Assembly: GCF_003116035.1 (NCBI RefSeq)
Contig: NZ_LGQW01000015.1
Coordinates: forward strand, 4,333,431 to 4,397,430
Length of the DNA: 64,000 nt
DNA from: Azospirillum sp. TSH64
GTDB taxonomy: Bacteria > Pseudomonadota > Alphaproteobacteria > Azospirillales > Azospirillaceae
Reading direction: 5' to 3'
The stretch's first letter is position 1; every line of letters starts with the position of its first letter. Shown here piece after piece: positions 34,129 through 42,656 of the stretch. Both the position numbers and the translations under genes were made by a program. The notes beneath the pieces are model-generated. The model was not told where the DNA came from. It ran no database searches and was given only the letters and a program-made list of their open reading frames with translations.

Positions 34129-35604
34129 ATGACCATCGCCCTTTCCGCCGCCATTCTCCCGGACATCGCCGCGCGGGCATCGGTGCCGGCTTATGACCGT
34201 TCCGCCCTGTCCGCCGGGATCCTGCATTTCGGCGTCGGCAACTTCCACCGCGCCCATCAGGCGGTCTATCTCGACAGCCTGTTCGCAGGGGGCCGCGACC
34301 ATGACTGGGCAATCCTCGGCGCCGGCGTGATGCCGTCGGACCAACGCATGCGCGACGCCCTGGAACCCCAGGACTGGCTGACCACCGTCGTCGAGCAATC
34401 CGGCGCGCAGAGCCTCGCCCGCGTCACCGGTGCGATGATCGGCATGTTGCCGGTCGGCGACAGCGACGCCATCATCGCCAAGCTGGCCGATCCGGCGATC
34501 CGCATCGTCTCGCTGACGGTGACGGAGGGCGGCTACTACATCGACGCCGCCGGCAAGTTCGACGCCGGCCATCCGGCGATCCGCGCCGACATCGCCCTGC
34601 CCTCCCGGCCCACCACCGTCTTCGGGCTGATCGTCGCCGGTCTGGCCCGCCGCCGCGGCGACGGCACAGTGCCCTTCACCGTCATGTCCTGCGACAACAT
34701 CCCCCACAACGGCGTCGTCACCCGCAACGCCGTGCTGGGCATCGCCAGGGAGATCGACGTCGATCTAGCCGCCTGGATCGAAAATTCCGTCGCCTTCCCC
34801 AACGGCATGGTCGACCGCATCACGCCGGCCACCGGCGAGCAGGAGCGCGAGACCCTCGACCGCGATTTCGGCATCGCCGACAACTGGCCGGTCTTCTGCG
34901 AAGACTTCACCCAGTGGGTGCTGGAGGACCGCTTCTCCGCCGGCCGTCCGGCGCTGGAGGCGGTGGGCGTGCAGTTCGTTCCCGACGTGACGCCCTTCGA
35001 GACGATGAAGATCCGCATCCTGAACGGCGGCCATGCGGTGATCGCCTATCCGGCCGGCCTGCTCGGCATCACCTACGCCCATGAGGCGATGGAAACCCCG
35101 CTGATCCGCAGCTTCCTGCAAAAGATCGAGCGGGAGGAGATCATCCCGACCGTGCCGCCGGTGCCCGGCACCGACCTGCACTCCTATTTCGGCATCATCG
35201 AGCGCCGTTTCGTCAATCCGAAGATCAAGGACACCATCCGCCGGCTCTGCCTGGACGGCTCCAACCGCCAGCCGAAATTCATCGTCCCGTCCATTGCCGA
35301 CCGGCTGAAGGCCGGTGCCGGCATCGAGGGTCTGGCTCTGGAATCGGCGCTGTGGTGCCGCTACTGCTTCGGCACGACCGACGACGGCCAGCCGATCGAG
35401 CCGAACGATCCCAACTGGGACCGCCTGACCCAGGTCGCCGCCAAGGCGCGCACCGAGCCGACCGCTTGGCTCGACATGGAAGACGTTTATGGCGAGGTCG
35501 GCCGGTCGCAGCCCTTCCGCGACGCCTTCGCCGCCGCGCTTCGCGCCCTGTGGACAGATGGCACCCGCGCCGTACTCACCCGCTATGCCGGCGGATCCAA
35601 CTGA
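34129..35604 (+). CDS. mtlK: Mannitol 2-dehydrogenase (long-chain polyol dehydrogenase)
   Basis: Oxidises D-mannitol to D-fructose with NAD; relatives also accept arabinitol or sorbitol. The 491-residue protein has the N-terminal GILHFGVGNFHRAHQA block, TVTEGGYY, VMSCDNIPHNG and the catalytic pattern KIRILNGGH, which supplies the Lys-Asn-His set of this family. Start 34129 (MTIALS) is chosen because the earlier in-frame ATG at 34054 lies in the REP doublet. With the sorbitol dehydrogenase it converges both hexitols on fructose, which the next gene's kinase can phosphorylate. Confidence 0.93.
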   Translation: MTIALSAAILPDIAARASVPAYDRSALSAGILHFGVGNFHRAHQAVYLDSLFAGGRDHDWAILGAGVMPSDQRMRDALEPQDWLTTVVEQSGAQSLARVTGAMIGMLPVGDSDAIIAKLADPAIRIVSLTVTEGGYYIDAAGKFDAGHPAIRADIALPSRPTTVFGLIVAGLARRRGDGTVPFTVMSCDNIPHNGVVTRNAVLGIAREIDVDLAAWIENSVAFPNGMVDRITPATGEQERETLDRDFGIADNWPVFCEDFTQWVLEDRFSAGRPALEAVGVQFVPDVTPFETMKIRILNGGHAVIAYPAGLLGITYAHEAMETPLIRSFLQKIEREEIIPTVPPVPGTDLHSYFGIIERRFVNPKIKDTIRRLCLDGSNRQPKFIVPSIADRLKAGAGIEGLALESALWCRYCFGTTDDGQPIEPNDPNWDRLTQVAAKARTEPTAWLDMEDVYGEVGRSQPFRDAFAAALRALWTDGTRAVLTRYAGGSN

Positions 35605-35618
35605 AGGACATGCCCGCC

Positions 35619-36593
35619 ATGACCGCTTTGCCGCAGGGTGATGCCGCCACTGCCGACGTGCTGTGCCTGGGAGAGGTGCTGATCGACTTCATGCCCACCG
35701 GCCCGGCAAAGCCGGGGGTGATCGGCGCCTTCGATCCGGCGCCGGGTGGGGCGCCGGCCAATGTCGCGGTCGGTCTGGCCCGGCTGGGGGTGCGCAGCGC
35801 CTTCATGGGCCGGACCGCGGCGGACGGCTTCGGTCGCTTCCTGGCGCGGGCGCTGACCGATGCCGGGGTCGACGTGTCCCACCTGCGCCGGGTGCCCGAC
35901 GCCCGGACGCCCGTCGCCTTCGTCTCCCTCGACGAGGATGGGGAACGGGAGTTCCTGTTCTATGGCGAGCCGATGGCCGGCTTCTCCGCCGCCGACCTCG
36001 ACCGCGATGCCGTCGCGGCGGCCCGCCTGCTGCATTCCGGCTCCATCGGCCTGATCGACCCGGCCGCCCGCGAGGCGAGCCTGCTGGCGGTGGAGACGGC
36101 GCACCGCCACGGCCGGCTGGTGTCCTTCGACGCCAACCTGCGCCTCGCCCTGTGGCCCGACCGCGACATGGCGGAACGCCTGATCCGCCAGGGCATCGCC
36201 ACCGCCTCCATCGTCAAGCTGAGCGACGAGGAACTGGAGTTCCTGACCGGCAGCGCCGACCCGGACACCGCCGGCCGCAGCCTGTGGCATGAGGGCCTGC
36301 GCCTGCTGGTGGTGACGCATGGCCGCAACGGCTGCACCTTCCTGACCGCAGATGCGTCCGGCCATGTGCCCGGGATGACCGTCACCGCCGTCGACACCAC
36401 CGGCGCCGGCGACGCCTTCGTCGCCGCACTGCTGGCCGGCATCCTGGAAGAGGTGGGGACTGCCTTCGCCCCCGACCGGTTGCACGAAATCTGCCGGTTC
36501 GCCAACGCCGCCGGGGCGCTGACCACCACCGCTCCCGGCGCCATCCCCTCCCTGCCAGACCGCGCCGCGGTCAACCGGCTGCTGGACCGCTGA
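35619..36593 (+). CDS. Fructokinase-like PfkB family carbohydrate kinase
   Basis: A 324-residue ribokinase-fold kinase. The N-terminal signature region is CLGEVLIDFMP and GGAPANVAVGLARLG; the C-terminal PfkB signature is DTTGAGDAFVAALLAG with the catalytic Asp. AAGGA lies ten bases before the ATG used (35619); an ATG at 35610 is too close to it. Given that the two preceding enzymes make fructose, phosphorylation of fructose is the likely job. It ends the polyol operon. Confidence 0.9.
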   Translation: MTALPQGDAATADVLCLGEVLIDFMPTGPAKPGVIGAFDPAPGGAPANVAVGLARLGVRSAFMGRTAADGFGRFLARALTDAGVDVSHLRRVPDARTPVAFVSLDEDGEREFLFYGEPMAGFSAADLDRDAVAAARLLHSGSIGLIDPAAREASLLAVETAHRHGRLVSFDANLRLALWPDRDMAERLIRQGIATASIVKLSDEELEFLTGSADPDTAGRSLWHEGLRLLVVTHGRNGCTFLTADASGHVPGMTVTAVDTTGAGDAFVAALLAGILEEVGTAFAPDRLHEICRFANAAGALTTTAPGAIPSLPDRAAVNRLLDR

Positions 36594-36664
36594 AAACGGA
36601 CGAATTCTGAAGCTTCCGTTTTTGAAGCGTTCTGAAGTCCGCGCCCCGGCCTGGAGCAAAGCAA

Positions 36665-36691
36665 GCCCCGACCCGTCCACCGAGCCGGGGC
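36665..36691 (-). terminator. Terminator downstream of rpoH
   Basis: Minus-strand GCCCCG and CGGGGC arms with extra pairs inside, followed by TTGCTTT. It lies 14 bases beyond the rpoH stop, and on the plus strand 72 bases beyond the fructokinase stop, so it may serve both convergent units. Confidence 0.55.
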
Positions 36692-36704
36692 AACTCCAGT
36701 CAGA

Positions 36705-37670
36705 TCAGGCAACCGTCAGCAGGCGGTTCTTCTCCATCGTCAGCTGCTCCGTCTTTGCGGTGGCGATCACCGCCTTCTGGAGCTTCTCGAAGGCACGCAC
36801 CTCCAGCTGGCGCACGCGCTCGCGCGAGACGTGGAAGGTCTGGCTCAATTCCTCCAGCGTCAGCGGCTCGTCGCGCAGGCGGCGGGCAATCAGGATCTTG
36901 CGCTCACGGTCGTCCAGCACGCCCAGCCCGAGCTTCAGGAACTGCTGACGCCGGCGGCGCTCCTCGGAATCGGCCAGGGTCGTCTCCTGGTCCGGACGGT
37001 CGTCGGCCAGCAGGTCCTGCCACTCGGCATCGCCATCCTCCGACAGGCCGACGTTCAGCGAGCGGTCGTTGCCCAGGCGGCGGTTCATCTCCACCACCTC
37101 GGTCTTCGACACGTTCAGTTCGGTGGCGATGCTCTCCACCGCTTCCGGCGACAGGTCGCCGCTCTCCAGCTCCTGCATCCGTGCCTTCAGGCGGCGCAGG
37201 CTGAAGAACAGCTTCTTCTGCCCGGCGGTGGTGCCGATCTTCACCAGCGACCAGTTGTGCAGGACATACTCCTGGATAGCGGCGCGCACCCACCACGAGG
37301 CATAGGTGGCGAAGCGGAATCCCTTGCCGGGATCGAACTTCTGCGCCGCCTGCATCACGCCGACATTGCCCTCCGCCACCAGATCGGCCAGCGGCAGGCC
37401 ATAGCCGAGATAGCCGCGCGCCATCTTGACGACGAGCCGCAGATGGCTGCCGACCAGCATGTCGAGCGCCGTCGGATCCTGCCGGTCGTGCCAGCGGACC
37501 GCCAAATCATGTTCTTGTTCAGGCGTCAGATACTGATACTTGCGGGCATCCTGCAGATAAAGTTGCATCGGCTCGGCGGAGCGGGGTTCGGCAGCGCGGG
37601 TTTGGGTGGTGGGTTGGGCAGTGGCTTTGGCAGTGGCTTGGGTCGTGCGGGTTTCAGCGTTTCGCTGCAT
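36705..37670 (-). CDS. rpoH: RNA polymerase sigma-32 (heat-shock) factor RpoH
   Basis: A 321-residue alternative sigma factor. Region 2 carries LVVKMARGYLGYGLPLADLV and FATYASWWVRAAIQEYVLHN; QKKLFFSLRRLK right after region 2 is the RpoH-specific box. Region 4 is LSQTFHVSRERVRQLEVRAF. The first 35 residues form a Thr/Ala/Gln-rich tail not seen in typical RpoH. Start 37670 (ATG) is preferred over an upstream TTG in frame at 37715. Alphaproteobacteria often have several rpoH genes; this one has no partner genes nearby and may serve a particular stress. Confidence 0.93.
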   Translation of the reverse strand: MQRNAETRTTQATAKATAQPTTQTRAAEPRSAEPMQLYLQDARKYQYLTPEQEHDLAVRWHDRQDPTALDMLVGSHLRLVVKMARGYLGYGLPLADLVAEGNVGVMQAAQKFDPGKGFRFATYASWWVRAAIQEYVLHNWSLVKIGTTAGQKKLFFSLRRLKARMQELESGDLSPEAVESIATELNVSKTEVVEMNRRLGNDRSLNVGLSEDGDAEWQDLLADDRPDQETTLADSEERRRRQQFLKLGLGVLDDRERKILIARRLRDEPLTLEELSQTFHVSRERVRQLEVRAFEKLQKAVIATAKTEQLTMEKNRLLTVA

Positions 37671-38045
37671 GGTGTCTCTTTTTCTCCCATCCGACGGGAG
37701 CGGCGCCGCGGGCAAAGGCCCCGGCGTTGTTCGGGTCGGTCCTGTTGAAAGGTCGATTTTTGGTTCGTTGCGTTACCGGCATTCGACGCTGCCGGACGGC
37801 GTGCACCGTGCTCGGTGCTGGAACGGTCGGAGAGGGGGTCCTCTCCAGCCCCGCGGGCAGCGCCGCGACCGGGGAAGGAGGTCGCAGCAGCCGGCACACC
37901 ACAGGGCCGGAGAGGAGCGGCCGGGCCACGCGATCAGCGCGACCGAACCGGGGGAAACTTAAGGATCATCGGGGCGAAAGCCATTCTGTCGGAGCCGGCG
38001 CCATCAGCGGCGCAACAGACTCTATATAGGAATTTTCACAACGCA

Positions 38046-38191
38046 TAAAAGGGGCGCCCAGGCGAATTTTCCTGGCACCCCAACCGAAGCTCGGTTCCCG
38101 CGTCTGTCTTGGCGGAACGTTTTCGGAAATAGGACACGCCATGGCCGCTTTCAACCCCCCGCCGCAAAATCGATGATCTTTCGAATTTCGA
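38046..38191 (-). ncRNA. Candidate small RNA on the minus strand
   Basis: The 3' end is made of two neighbouring stems, AACCGA/TCGGTT (38082-38096) and GGGGTGCCAGG paired with CCTGGGCGCCCC (38051-38081), then TTTT (38047-38050). This is the usual 3' end of bacterial small RNAs. A promoter-like element ends near 38198, placing the 5' end around 38191 and the length near 145 bases. No known family was recognised. It could instead be a leader upstream of rpoH transcripts. Confidence 0.35.
38051..38081 (-). terminator. Hairpin with T run on the minus strand
   Basis: On the minus strand GGGGTGCCAGG, an eight-base loop and CCTGGGCGCCCC with one bulge and one mismatch, then TTTTATG. No minus-strand protein gene precedes it, which is what suggested a small RNA. 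Confidence 0.6.
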
Positions 38192-38197
38192 TGGACC

Positions 38198-38228
38198 TTC
38201 ATAAGACGATCAACCGATCGTCAGTCAA
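38198..38228 (-). promoter_or_regulatory. Promoter-like element with a dyad in a 19-bp spacer
   Basis: Minus-strand TTGACT (38223-38228) and TATGAA (38198-38203) are 19 bases apart. The spacer is filled by the 18-base dyad GACGATC-GGTT-GATCGTC. A long spacer containing a dyad is how MerR-type promoters are built. No merR-like gene is in the window. Confidence 0.35.
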
Positions 38229-38391
38229 ATCACGAAAGACAAAATCAAGGATTAGATTTTATTAGAAAGTCTAAACACTGCACCCCAACGATCATGTCGT
38301 GTTATTTTTAGGTTGTCACTTGCAGTCATACCTCTTCTGCGCTTACCGTCGGCCTGTTTCCAGCATCCACCGACCCGAGGCTAGAGCCGAC

Positions 38392-39645
38392 ATGCTTGAA
38401 GACATCGTGATCGACACCCCTGTCGACCGGCCACACAACTCCGGCCAGGCGTCTGAACGGATTTCCGGCCATGCGCCGTCCCAGCCTCTGCGCGTCGCGG
38501 TGCTGTGGAAAACGCCGAATCTCGGCCTCTACTCGAACGCCCCCTTCGACGACCTGTACAACGGGATCGGACACAACAACGGCAACCTCGCCTTCGTGCA
38601 TTCGATCTGCAGCCACATCACCAACCCGGTGAAGCATTTCAGCTGGGGCTCGTCGGCGGAGACGCTGCGGAACAACGCCGACATCATCGTCATCCCCTGC
38701 GCCAACCAGCTGGGCCGCCACACCGATTACGGCCAGATGGCGGAGAATCTGGAGAAATCCGGGCTTCCCGTCGTCGCCATCGGCCTTGGCGCCCAGGCGA
38801 ACAGCTACGAGCACGACATCGAACTCAGCCCCGGCACGCTGCGCTGGGCGCAGGTGATCGCGGCCTCGAACCCGTCCTCCGCGACCTCGCCCAACATCTA
38901 CACCCGCGGCGCCTACACCACGGCGCAGTTGGACAAGCTGGGCATCGCCGGTTCGCTGCCCGGCGGCTGTCCGTCACATTTCCTCAACCAGGCGCCGGGC
39001 CTGGGCCGGAAGATCCACGCAACCTGGTCGGCGCTCGACCTGCCGCGCTCGATCACCGTGGCCGGCGGCCATCAGGCCTGGGTGAAGACGCGGGAAATCG
39101 AACACCAGCTGATCGCCCTGATGATGGACCCCATCGCGCCCGGCCAGTACATCGTCCAGTCCATGGGCGAGATGATCCGTGCCTCGCGCGGTCTGTTCGA
39201 CAGCATCGACCCGCATGCGCTGAAGGAAATCCACCGCCACACCGTGCCGCATTACTCCTTCGAGGAGTTCAAGGCCTGGTGCCGGAACTATATGCGCTCC
39301 TATTATGACGTGCCGGCCTGGATGGACACGCTGCGCCAGCAGGATCTGACCATCGGCTGCCGCTATCACGGCGTCGCCCTGGCGATCCAGGCGGAACGGA
39401 TGGGCCTGACGGTCACCATCGATTCCCGCACGCGCGAGCTTTGCGAGAACACCGGCGTCCCCTATGCCGACGCCGCCGACCTGACGATGCCGCTGACCCG
39501 CAGCCGACTGAAATCGCTGATCAATTTCGACCCGGACGCCTACGACCGCCACCGTGCCGAGTCGGCGGCCCGTTACCTGGACTTCCTGCTTGCCAACCGG
39601 TTGCAACCGGCGCCCTTCCTGAAGTCCATCGCGAACGGCAAGTGA
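38392..39645 (+). CDS. Polysaccharide pyruvyl transferase family protein
   Basis: A 417-residue protein of the PS_pyruv_trans family, enzymes that move pyruvyl (from PEP) onto sugars of surface polysaccharides. Visible features: VAVLWKTPNLGLYSNAPF N-terminally, IVIPCANQLG, GLPVVAIGLGAQAN, YTRGAYTTAQL, and TIGCRYHGVALAIQAERMG with the conserved RxHG block, near the C-terminus. The ATG at 38392 is chosen; an open frame reaches back to 38299 into AT-rich non-coding DNA. No other exopolysaccharide genes are adjacent. The secreted protein gene nine bases downstream is its likely partner. Confidence 0.8.
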   Translation: MLEDIVIDTPVDRPHNSGQASERISGHAPSQPLRVAVLWKTPNLGLYSNAPFDDLYNGIGHNNGNLAFVHSICSHITNPVKHFSWGSSAETLRNNADIIVIPCANQLGRHTDYGQMAENLEKSGLPVVAIGLGAQANSYEHDIELSPGTLRWAQVIAASNPSSATSPNIYTRGAYTTAQLDKLGIAGSLPGGCPSHFLNQAPGLGRKIHATWSALDLPRSITVAGGHQAWVKTREIEHQLIALMMDPIAPGQYIVQSMGEMIRASRGLFDSIDPHALKEIHRHTVPHYSFEEFKAWCRNYMRSYYDVPAWMDTLRQQDLTIGCRYHGVALAIQAERMGLTVTIDSRTRELCENTGVPYADAADLTMPLTRSRLKSLINFDPDAYDRHRAESAARYLDFLLANRLQPAPFLKSIANGK

Positions 39646-39653
39646 GGGCCGCC

Positions 39654-40799
39654 ATGCTCCGCCGGACCGCAGCGCTGGCGATCACGCTGAGCATGGTCGC
39701 CGCACAAGCACACGCATTGACGATCAGGAAGGCGGGAGAACCGGAAACGGTCACCTCCTGGCAACGCGACGCCTGCGCCGAAAGCGACGCGCCGGACACC
39801 CCGGCGCGCGCCTTCCGGGATGCCGGCGGCACGGTGCATCTGATCGCCTCCCATTCCACCGCGCGGGCGCTGACCGGCCCGTCGCTGGATGCCGTGCGGC
39901 CCAACTGCGCGGTGATCTTCCAGGGCCACGGGCAGGACGATCCGCGCCTGCATGACGACCGCAGCTGGATCTCGTCCTTCTACACGCCGGACGGCAGCAC
40001 GGTCTTCGCCCTGGTCAGCAACGAATTCCATGCGCAGAAGCGGCGGGCGCTCTGCCCGTCCGGCGAGTACATGCGCTGCTGGCGCAACAGCATAACCGCG
40101 GCGGTTTCCAGCGACGGCGGGGCCAGCTTCCGGCTGAGCGCCACCCCGCCCAACCACACCGTCGCGACGCTGCCCTACCCCTACAGCGGAGATGCCGGCC
40201 AGCGCACCGGCTATTTCGCACCCAGCAACATCGTCCGCAACGGCGACCACTGGTACGCCTTCCTGTGGGCCGAGCGGTTCGGCGCGCAACAGCGCGGGGC
40301 CTGCCTGATGCGCACCGACAACCTCGCCGATCCGCAGAGCTGGCGCGGGTGGGACGGCCACTCCTATTCCGTCCGCTTCGTGCGCGACGGCCAGAGCGCC
40401 GACGCACTGGAGAACCATGTCTGCGCCCCGGTCGCCCCCGGCGTGTTGCAGGGCACCGTGCGCAGCATCGTCCGCCACCGCGCCAGCGGCCTGTTCATTG
40501 CCACCGTGGCGATGACCCGTGATGGCCGCACCGGCGTCTGGACCACCACCTCCGCCGATCTGGTCGAGTGGTCGAAGCCGGAGCTTCTGTGGGCCACCCC
40601 CCTGCTGTTCCGCTACGGCTGCGGCGATGCGGCGGCCTTCGACTACCCGGCTCTGCTCGACCCGGACAGCCGGAGCCGCAATTTCGACGACGTCGGCAGG
40701 ACCGCCTATGTCTACATGACGCGGCTGAACCTCGACAAATGCAGGATCACCTGGAACCGCGACCTCGTCCGCATGCGGGTGGAGATCGACGGAGGCTGA
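39654..40799 (+). CDS. Secreted beta-propeller-like protein of unknown function
   Basis: A 381-residue protein with a signal peptide (MLRRTAALAITLSMVAAQAHA, 21 residues). The mature part has repeated blade-like segments: SWISSFYTPDGSTVFALVSNEF, ITAAVSSDGGASFRLS, NIVRNGDHWYAFLW and WTTTSADLVEWSKPELL, a five-bladed glycosyl-hydrolase-43/32-like pattern. About eight cysteines suggest disulfides. Enzyme activity is not evident. The start follows GAGGGCC directly after the pyruvyl-transferase stop, so the two are one unit. It could bind or trim a surface polysaccharide. Confidence 0.7.
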   Translation: MLRRTAALAITLSMVAAQAHALTIRKAGEPETVTSWQRDACAESDAPDTPARAFRDAGGTVHLIASHSTARALTGPSLDAVRPNCAVIFQGHGQDDPRLHDDRSWISSFYTPDGSTVFALVSNEFHAQKRRALCPSGEYMRCWRNSITAAVSSDGGASFRLSATPPNHTVATLPYPYSGDAGQRTGYFAPSNIVRNGDHWYAFLWAERFGAQQRGACLMRTDNLADPQSWRGWDGHSYSVRFVRDGQSADALENHVCAPVAPGVLQGTVRSIVRHRASGLFIATVAMTRDGRTGVWTTTSADLVEWSKPELLWATPLLFRYGCGDAAAFDYPALLDPDSRSRNFDDVGRTAYVYMTRLNLDKCRITWNRDLVRMRVEIDGG

Positions 40800-40816
40800 T
40801 CGCCCGGCAGCGGCAA

Positions 40817-40845
40817 GGATGCCACGCCCAGAGGATGCCACGCCC
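40817..40845. repeat. Short tandem duplication GGATGCCACGCCC
   Basis: Two 13-base copies (40817-40829, 40833-40845) with a 16-base period, in the gap after the secreted protein gene. No function evident. Confidence 0.7.
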
Positions 40846-40941
40846 GGAGCGGCCGGACCCTATAGCCTGACAAACAACCGTTGCGAAGCGCCGGCCTGCA
40901 TCCGATGTCTCGGCATGACCCCAGGAACGAGGAGCAGCGCC

Positions 40942-41373
40942 ATGCCGGACAGCGATCCTTTCGACCTCCAGCGCTTCGTCAAGGCTCAGGACCCGGTCTA
41001 TGCGACCGTGCTGGCGGAGCTGAGCGACGGCCGCAAGCGCACCCATTGGATGTGGTTTATCTTCCCGCAGCTGCGCGACCTCGGCCGCTCGCCCACCGCC
41101 CAATTCTACGGCATCGCTGGCCTGGACGAGGCGCGGGCCTATCTGGCTCACCCGGTACTCGGCAGCCGGCTGGCACAGGCAACCGAAACCGTGCTGGCCG
41201 TGCAGGGGCGGACGCTTCACGAGATCTTCGGCTCACCCGATGACCTGAAGTTCCGCTCCTCCATGACCCTGTTCGCCCAGGCGGCGGCAGAGGGGGGAGA
41301 TCTCTACCGCAAGGCACTCGACCGATTCTGCGACGGACGGCCGGACGATGCGACCGTGAAGCTGCTGGCCTGA
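40942..41373 (+). CDS. DUF1810 domain-containing protein
   Basis: A 143-residue cytoplasmic protein that fills the DUF1810 domain: FDLQRFVKAQDPVYATVLAE, KRTHWMWFIFPQL, YGIAGLDEARAYLAHPVLG and SPDDLKFRSSMTLFA. The start follows GAGGAGCAGCGCC. Biochemical role is not known. It is convergent with the Ldh_2-type dehydrogenase, ten bases apart. Confidence 0.9.
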   Translation: MPDSDPFDLQRFVKAQDPVYATVLAELSDGRKRTHWMWFIFPQLRDLGRSPTAQFYGIAGLDEARAYLAHPVLGSRLAQATETVLAVQGRTLHEIFGSPDDLKFRSSMTLFAQAAAEGGDLYRKALDRFCDGRPDDATVKLLA

Positions 41374-41383
41374 CGGCCGGCCG

Positions 41384-42508
41384 TCAGGCCAGCAGTTCGC
41401 CAAGAGCCAGCCCGCGCTCCCGCCCCAGGCTGTCCAGCATCGCCAGCGTGGCGCCGTCCAGCGGAATGCCGTCGGCCAGACGCTGGCGGCGGGTGCGGGT
41501 TTCCGGCTCGCCCGGCATCTGGATGGCATCGGCCCCCGGCACCGTGGGCGTGTCGCGGACATAGGCCACCAGATCGTCGAGATCGGCGGCCCACTGCATG
41601 TTGCCGCCACGCGCCGGGTCGAAGACGATGGCGAACATGTTGTTCATCACCCGGCCGGAATCCTGGTGGGACGGCGTGCCCGGCATCGCCGAGGCCAGCG
41701 CCCCCGCCAGCACGTCGCACATCAGCGCCAGCCCGAAACCCTTGTGCCCGCCCAGCGGCAGCAGGGCGCCCGACGGGTCCTGGAACATCACGCCGGGATC
41801 GCGCGTGGGCTCGCCCTGCGGATCGAGCAGCAGGCCCGGCGCCATCTCCTGCCCCTTGCCCATCGCGACGCGGCATTTGCCGACGGCGACGGCGCTGGTG
41901 GCGAAATCCAGGATCAAGGCCGGTGTCGCTTGCGTGGCCGGAACCGCGATGCAGATCGGGTTGGTGCCCAGCCGCGGCCGGGTGCCGTCATGCGGCGCCA
42001 CCGCCGGGCGGGTGACGACATTGACGAAGGCGAGCATGACCATCCCGGCATCGCTGCACTGCTCGCCATAGGAACCGACGCGGCCGATATGGTGGCTGTC
42101 GCGCAGCGACAGCACGGCCAACCCGTCCTGCCGCGCCTGCTCGATGGCAAGCTCCGTTGCCTCGCGCGCGATCACCTGCCCATAGCCGCTGTCGCCGCCG
42201 ACCGCCAGGAAGGGGCCGGACCGGCCGATCACCGTCGCATGCCGGTTGGGGCGCAGCAGCCCGGCGGCAATCGCCGGCATGTACATCGCCAGCATGCCGA
42301 CACCGTGGCTGTCATGCCCGCGCAGATTGGCCTCGACCAGATGGTCGGCGACGACCGCCGCCTCCTCTGCCTCGCTTCCTGCCGCTTGAAGCAGACGCCG
42401 CGCCGCCGCTGCCAGCCGCTCCGCCCGGACCGGCCGCAATCCGGTGCCATAGACGCCGGCAGTGAAGGATGCCGCCGCGGCGAAGGGATCCTTGTGTGAT
42501 TCCGTCAT
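41384..42508 (-). CDS. Malate/lactate/ureidoglycolate dehydrogenase family (Ldh_2) oxidoreductase
   Basis: A 374-residue NAD(P)-dependent 2-hydroxyacid dehydrogenase of the Ldh_2 fold, unrelated to Rossmann enzymes. The early block ANLRGHDSHGVGMLAMYMP has the catalytic His; GTNPICIAVP and FATSAVAVGK form the nucleotide pocket, and GGHKGFGLALMCDVLAGAL is conserved. Possible substrates are malate, sulfolactate, ureidoglycolate or a sugar acid. It stands alone on this strand between the convergent DUF1810 gene and the chemoreceptor terminator. Confidence 0.9.
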   Translation of the reverse strand: MTESHKDPFAAAASFTAGVYGTGLRPVRAERLAAAARRLLQAAGSEAEEAAVVADHLVEANLRGHDSHGVGMLAMYMPAIAAGLLRPNRHATVIGRSGPFLAVGGDSGYGQVIAREATELAIEQARQDGLAVLSLRDSHHIGRVGSYGEQCSDAGMVMLAFVNVVTRPAVAPHDGTRPRLGTNPICIAVPATQATPALILDFATSAVAVGKCRVAMGKGQEMAPGLLLDPQGEPTRDPGVMFQDPSGALLPLGGHKGFGLALMCDVLAGALASAMPGTPSHQDSGRVMNNMFAIVFDPARGGNMQWAADLDDLVAYVRDTPTVPGADAIQMPGEPETRTRRQRLADGIPLDGATLAMLDSLGRERGLALGELLA

Positions 42509-42584
42509 TGTCTGTCATCCCGTTCGATGGCCCCTATTTGGTTGCCGGTTTCGCGGCGGGGCAAGGGCTGAATTGCGGCCAAAA

Positions 42585-42632
42585 ATGCAAAGGGGCGGAT
42601 TCCGGCAGCCTGGACCGCCGGAAATCCGCCCC
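42585..42632 (-). terminator. Terminator of the chemoreceptor gene
   Basis: A long stem: GGGGCGGATTCCGG pairs with CCGGAAATCCGCCCC (one bulge), and on the minus strand is followed by TTTGCATTTTT. It is 25 bases after the chemoreceptor stop. Confidence 0.8.
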
Positions 42633-42656
42633 GCATCAGCCGGTCAGGCTATACGG

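Larger units (their letters stand above)
37671..38391. other. Intergenic region between rpoH and the pyruvyl-transferase gene
   Basis: A 721-base gap with no convincing protein gene. The half near rpoH is GC-rich and probably holds its promoter; an AT-rich part spans about 38160-38340. Within it are an inverted repeat GACGATC-AACC-GATCGTC (38205-38222) and two adjacent hairpins near 38050-38096, listed separately as a candidate small RNA. A short minus-strand frame (37966-38202) runs across the hairpins and looks non-coding. Confidence 0.6.

Noticed and set aside
37571..37665. Repetitive GGT/GGC-like stretch at the rpoH 5' end as a microsatellite
   Set aside because: It encodes the in-frame Thr/Ala/Gln-rich tail of RpoH and is too irregular to be a phase-variable tract.
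37966..38202. Short minus-strand frame upstream of rpoH
   Set aside because: Runs through two strong hairpins and a T run; codon use and composition do not look coding.
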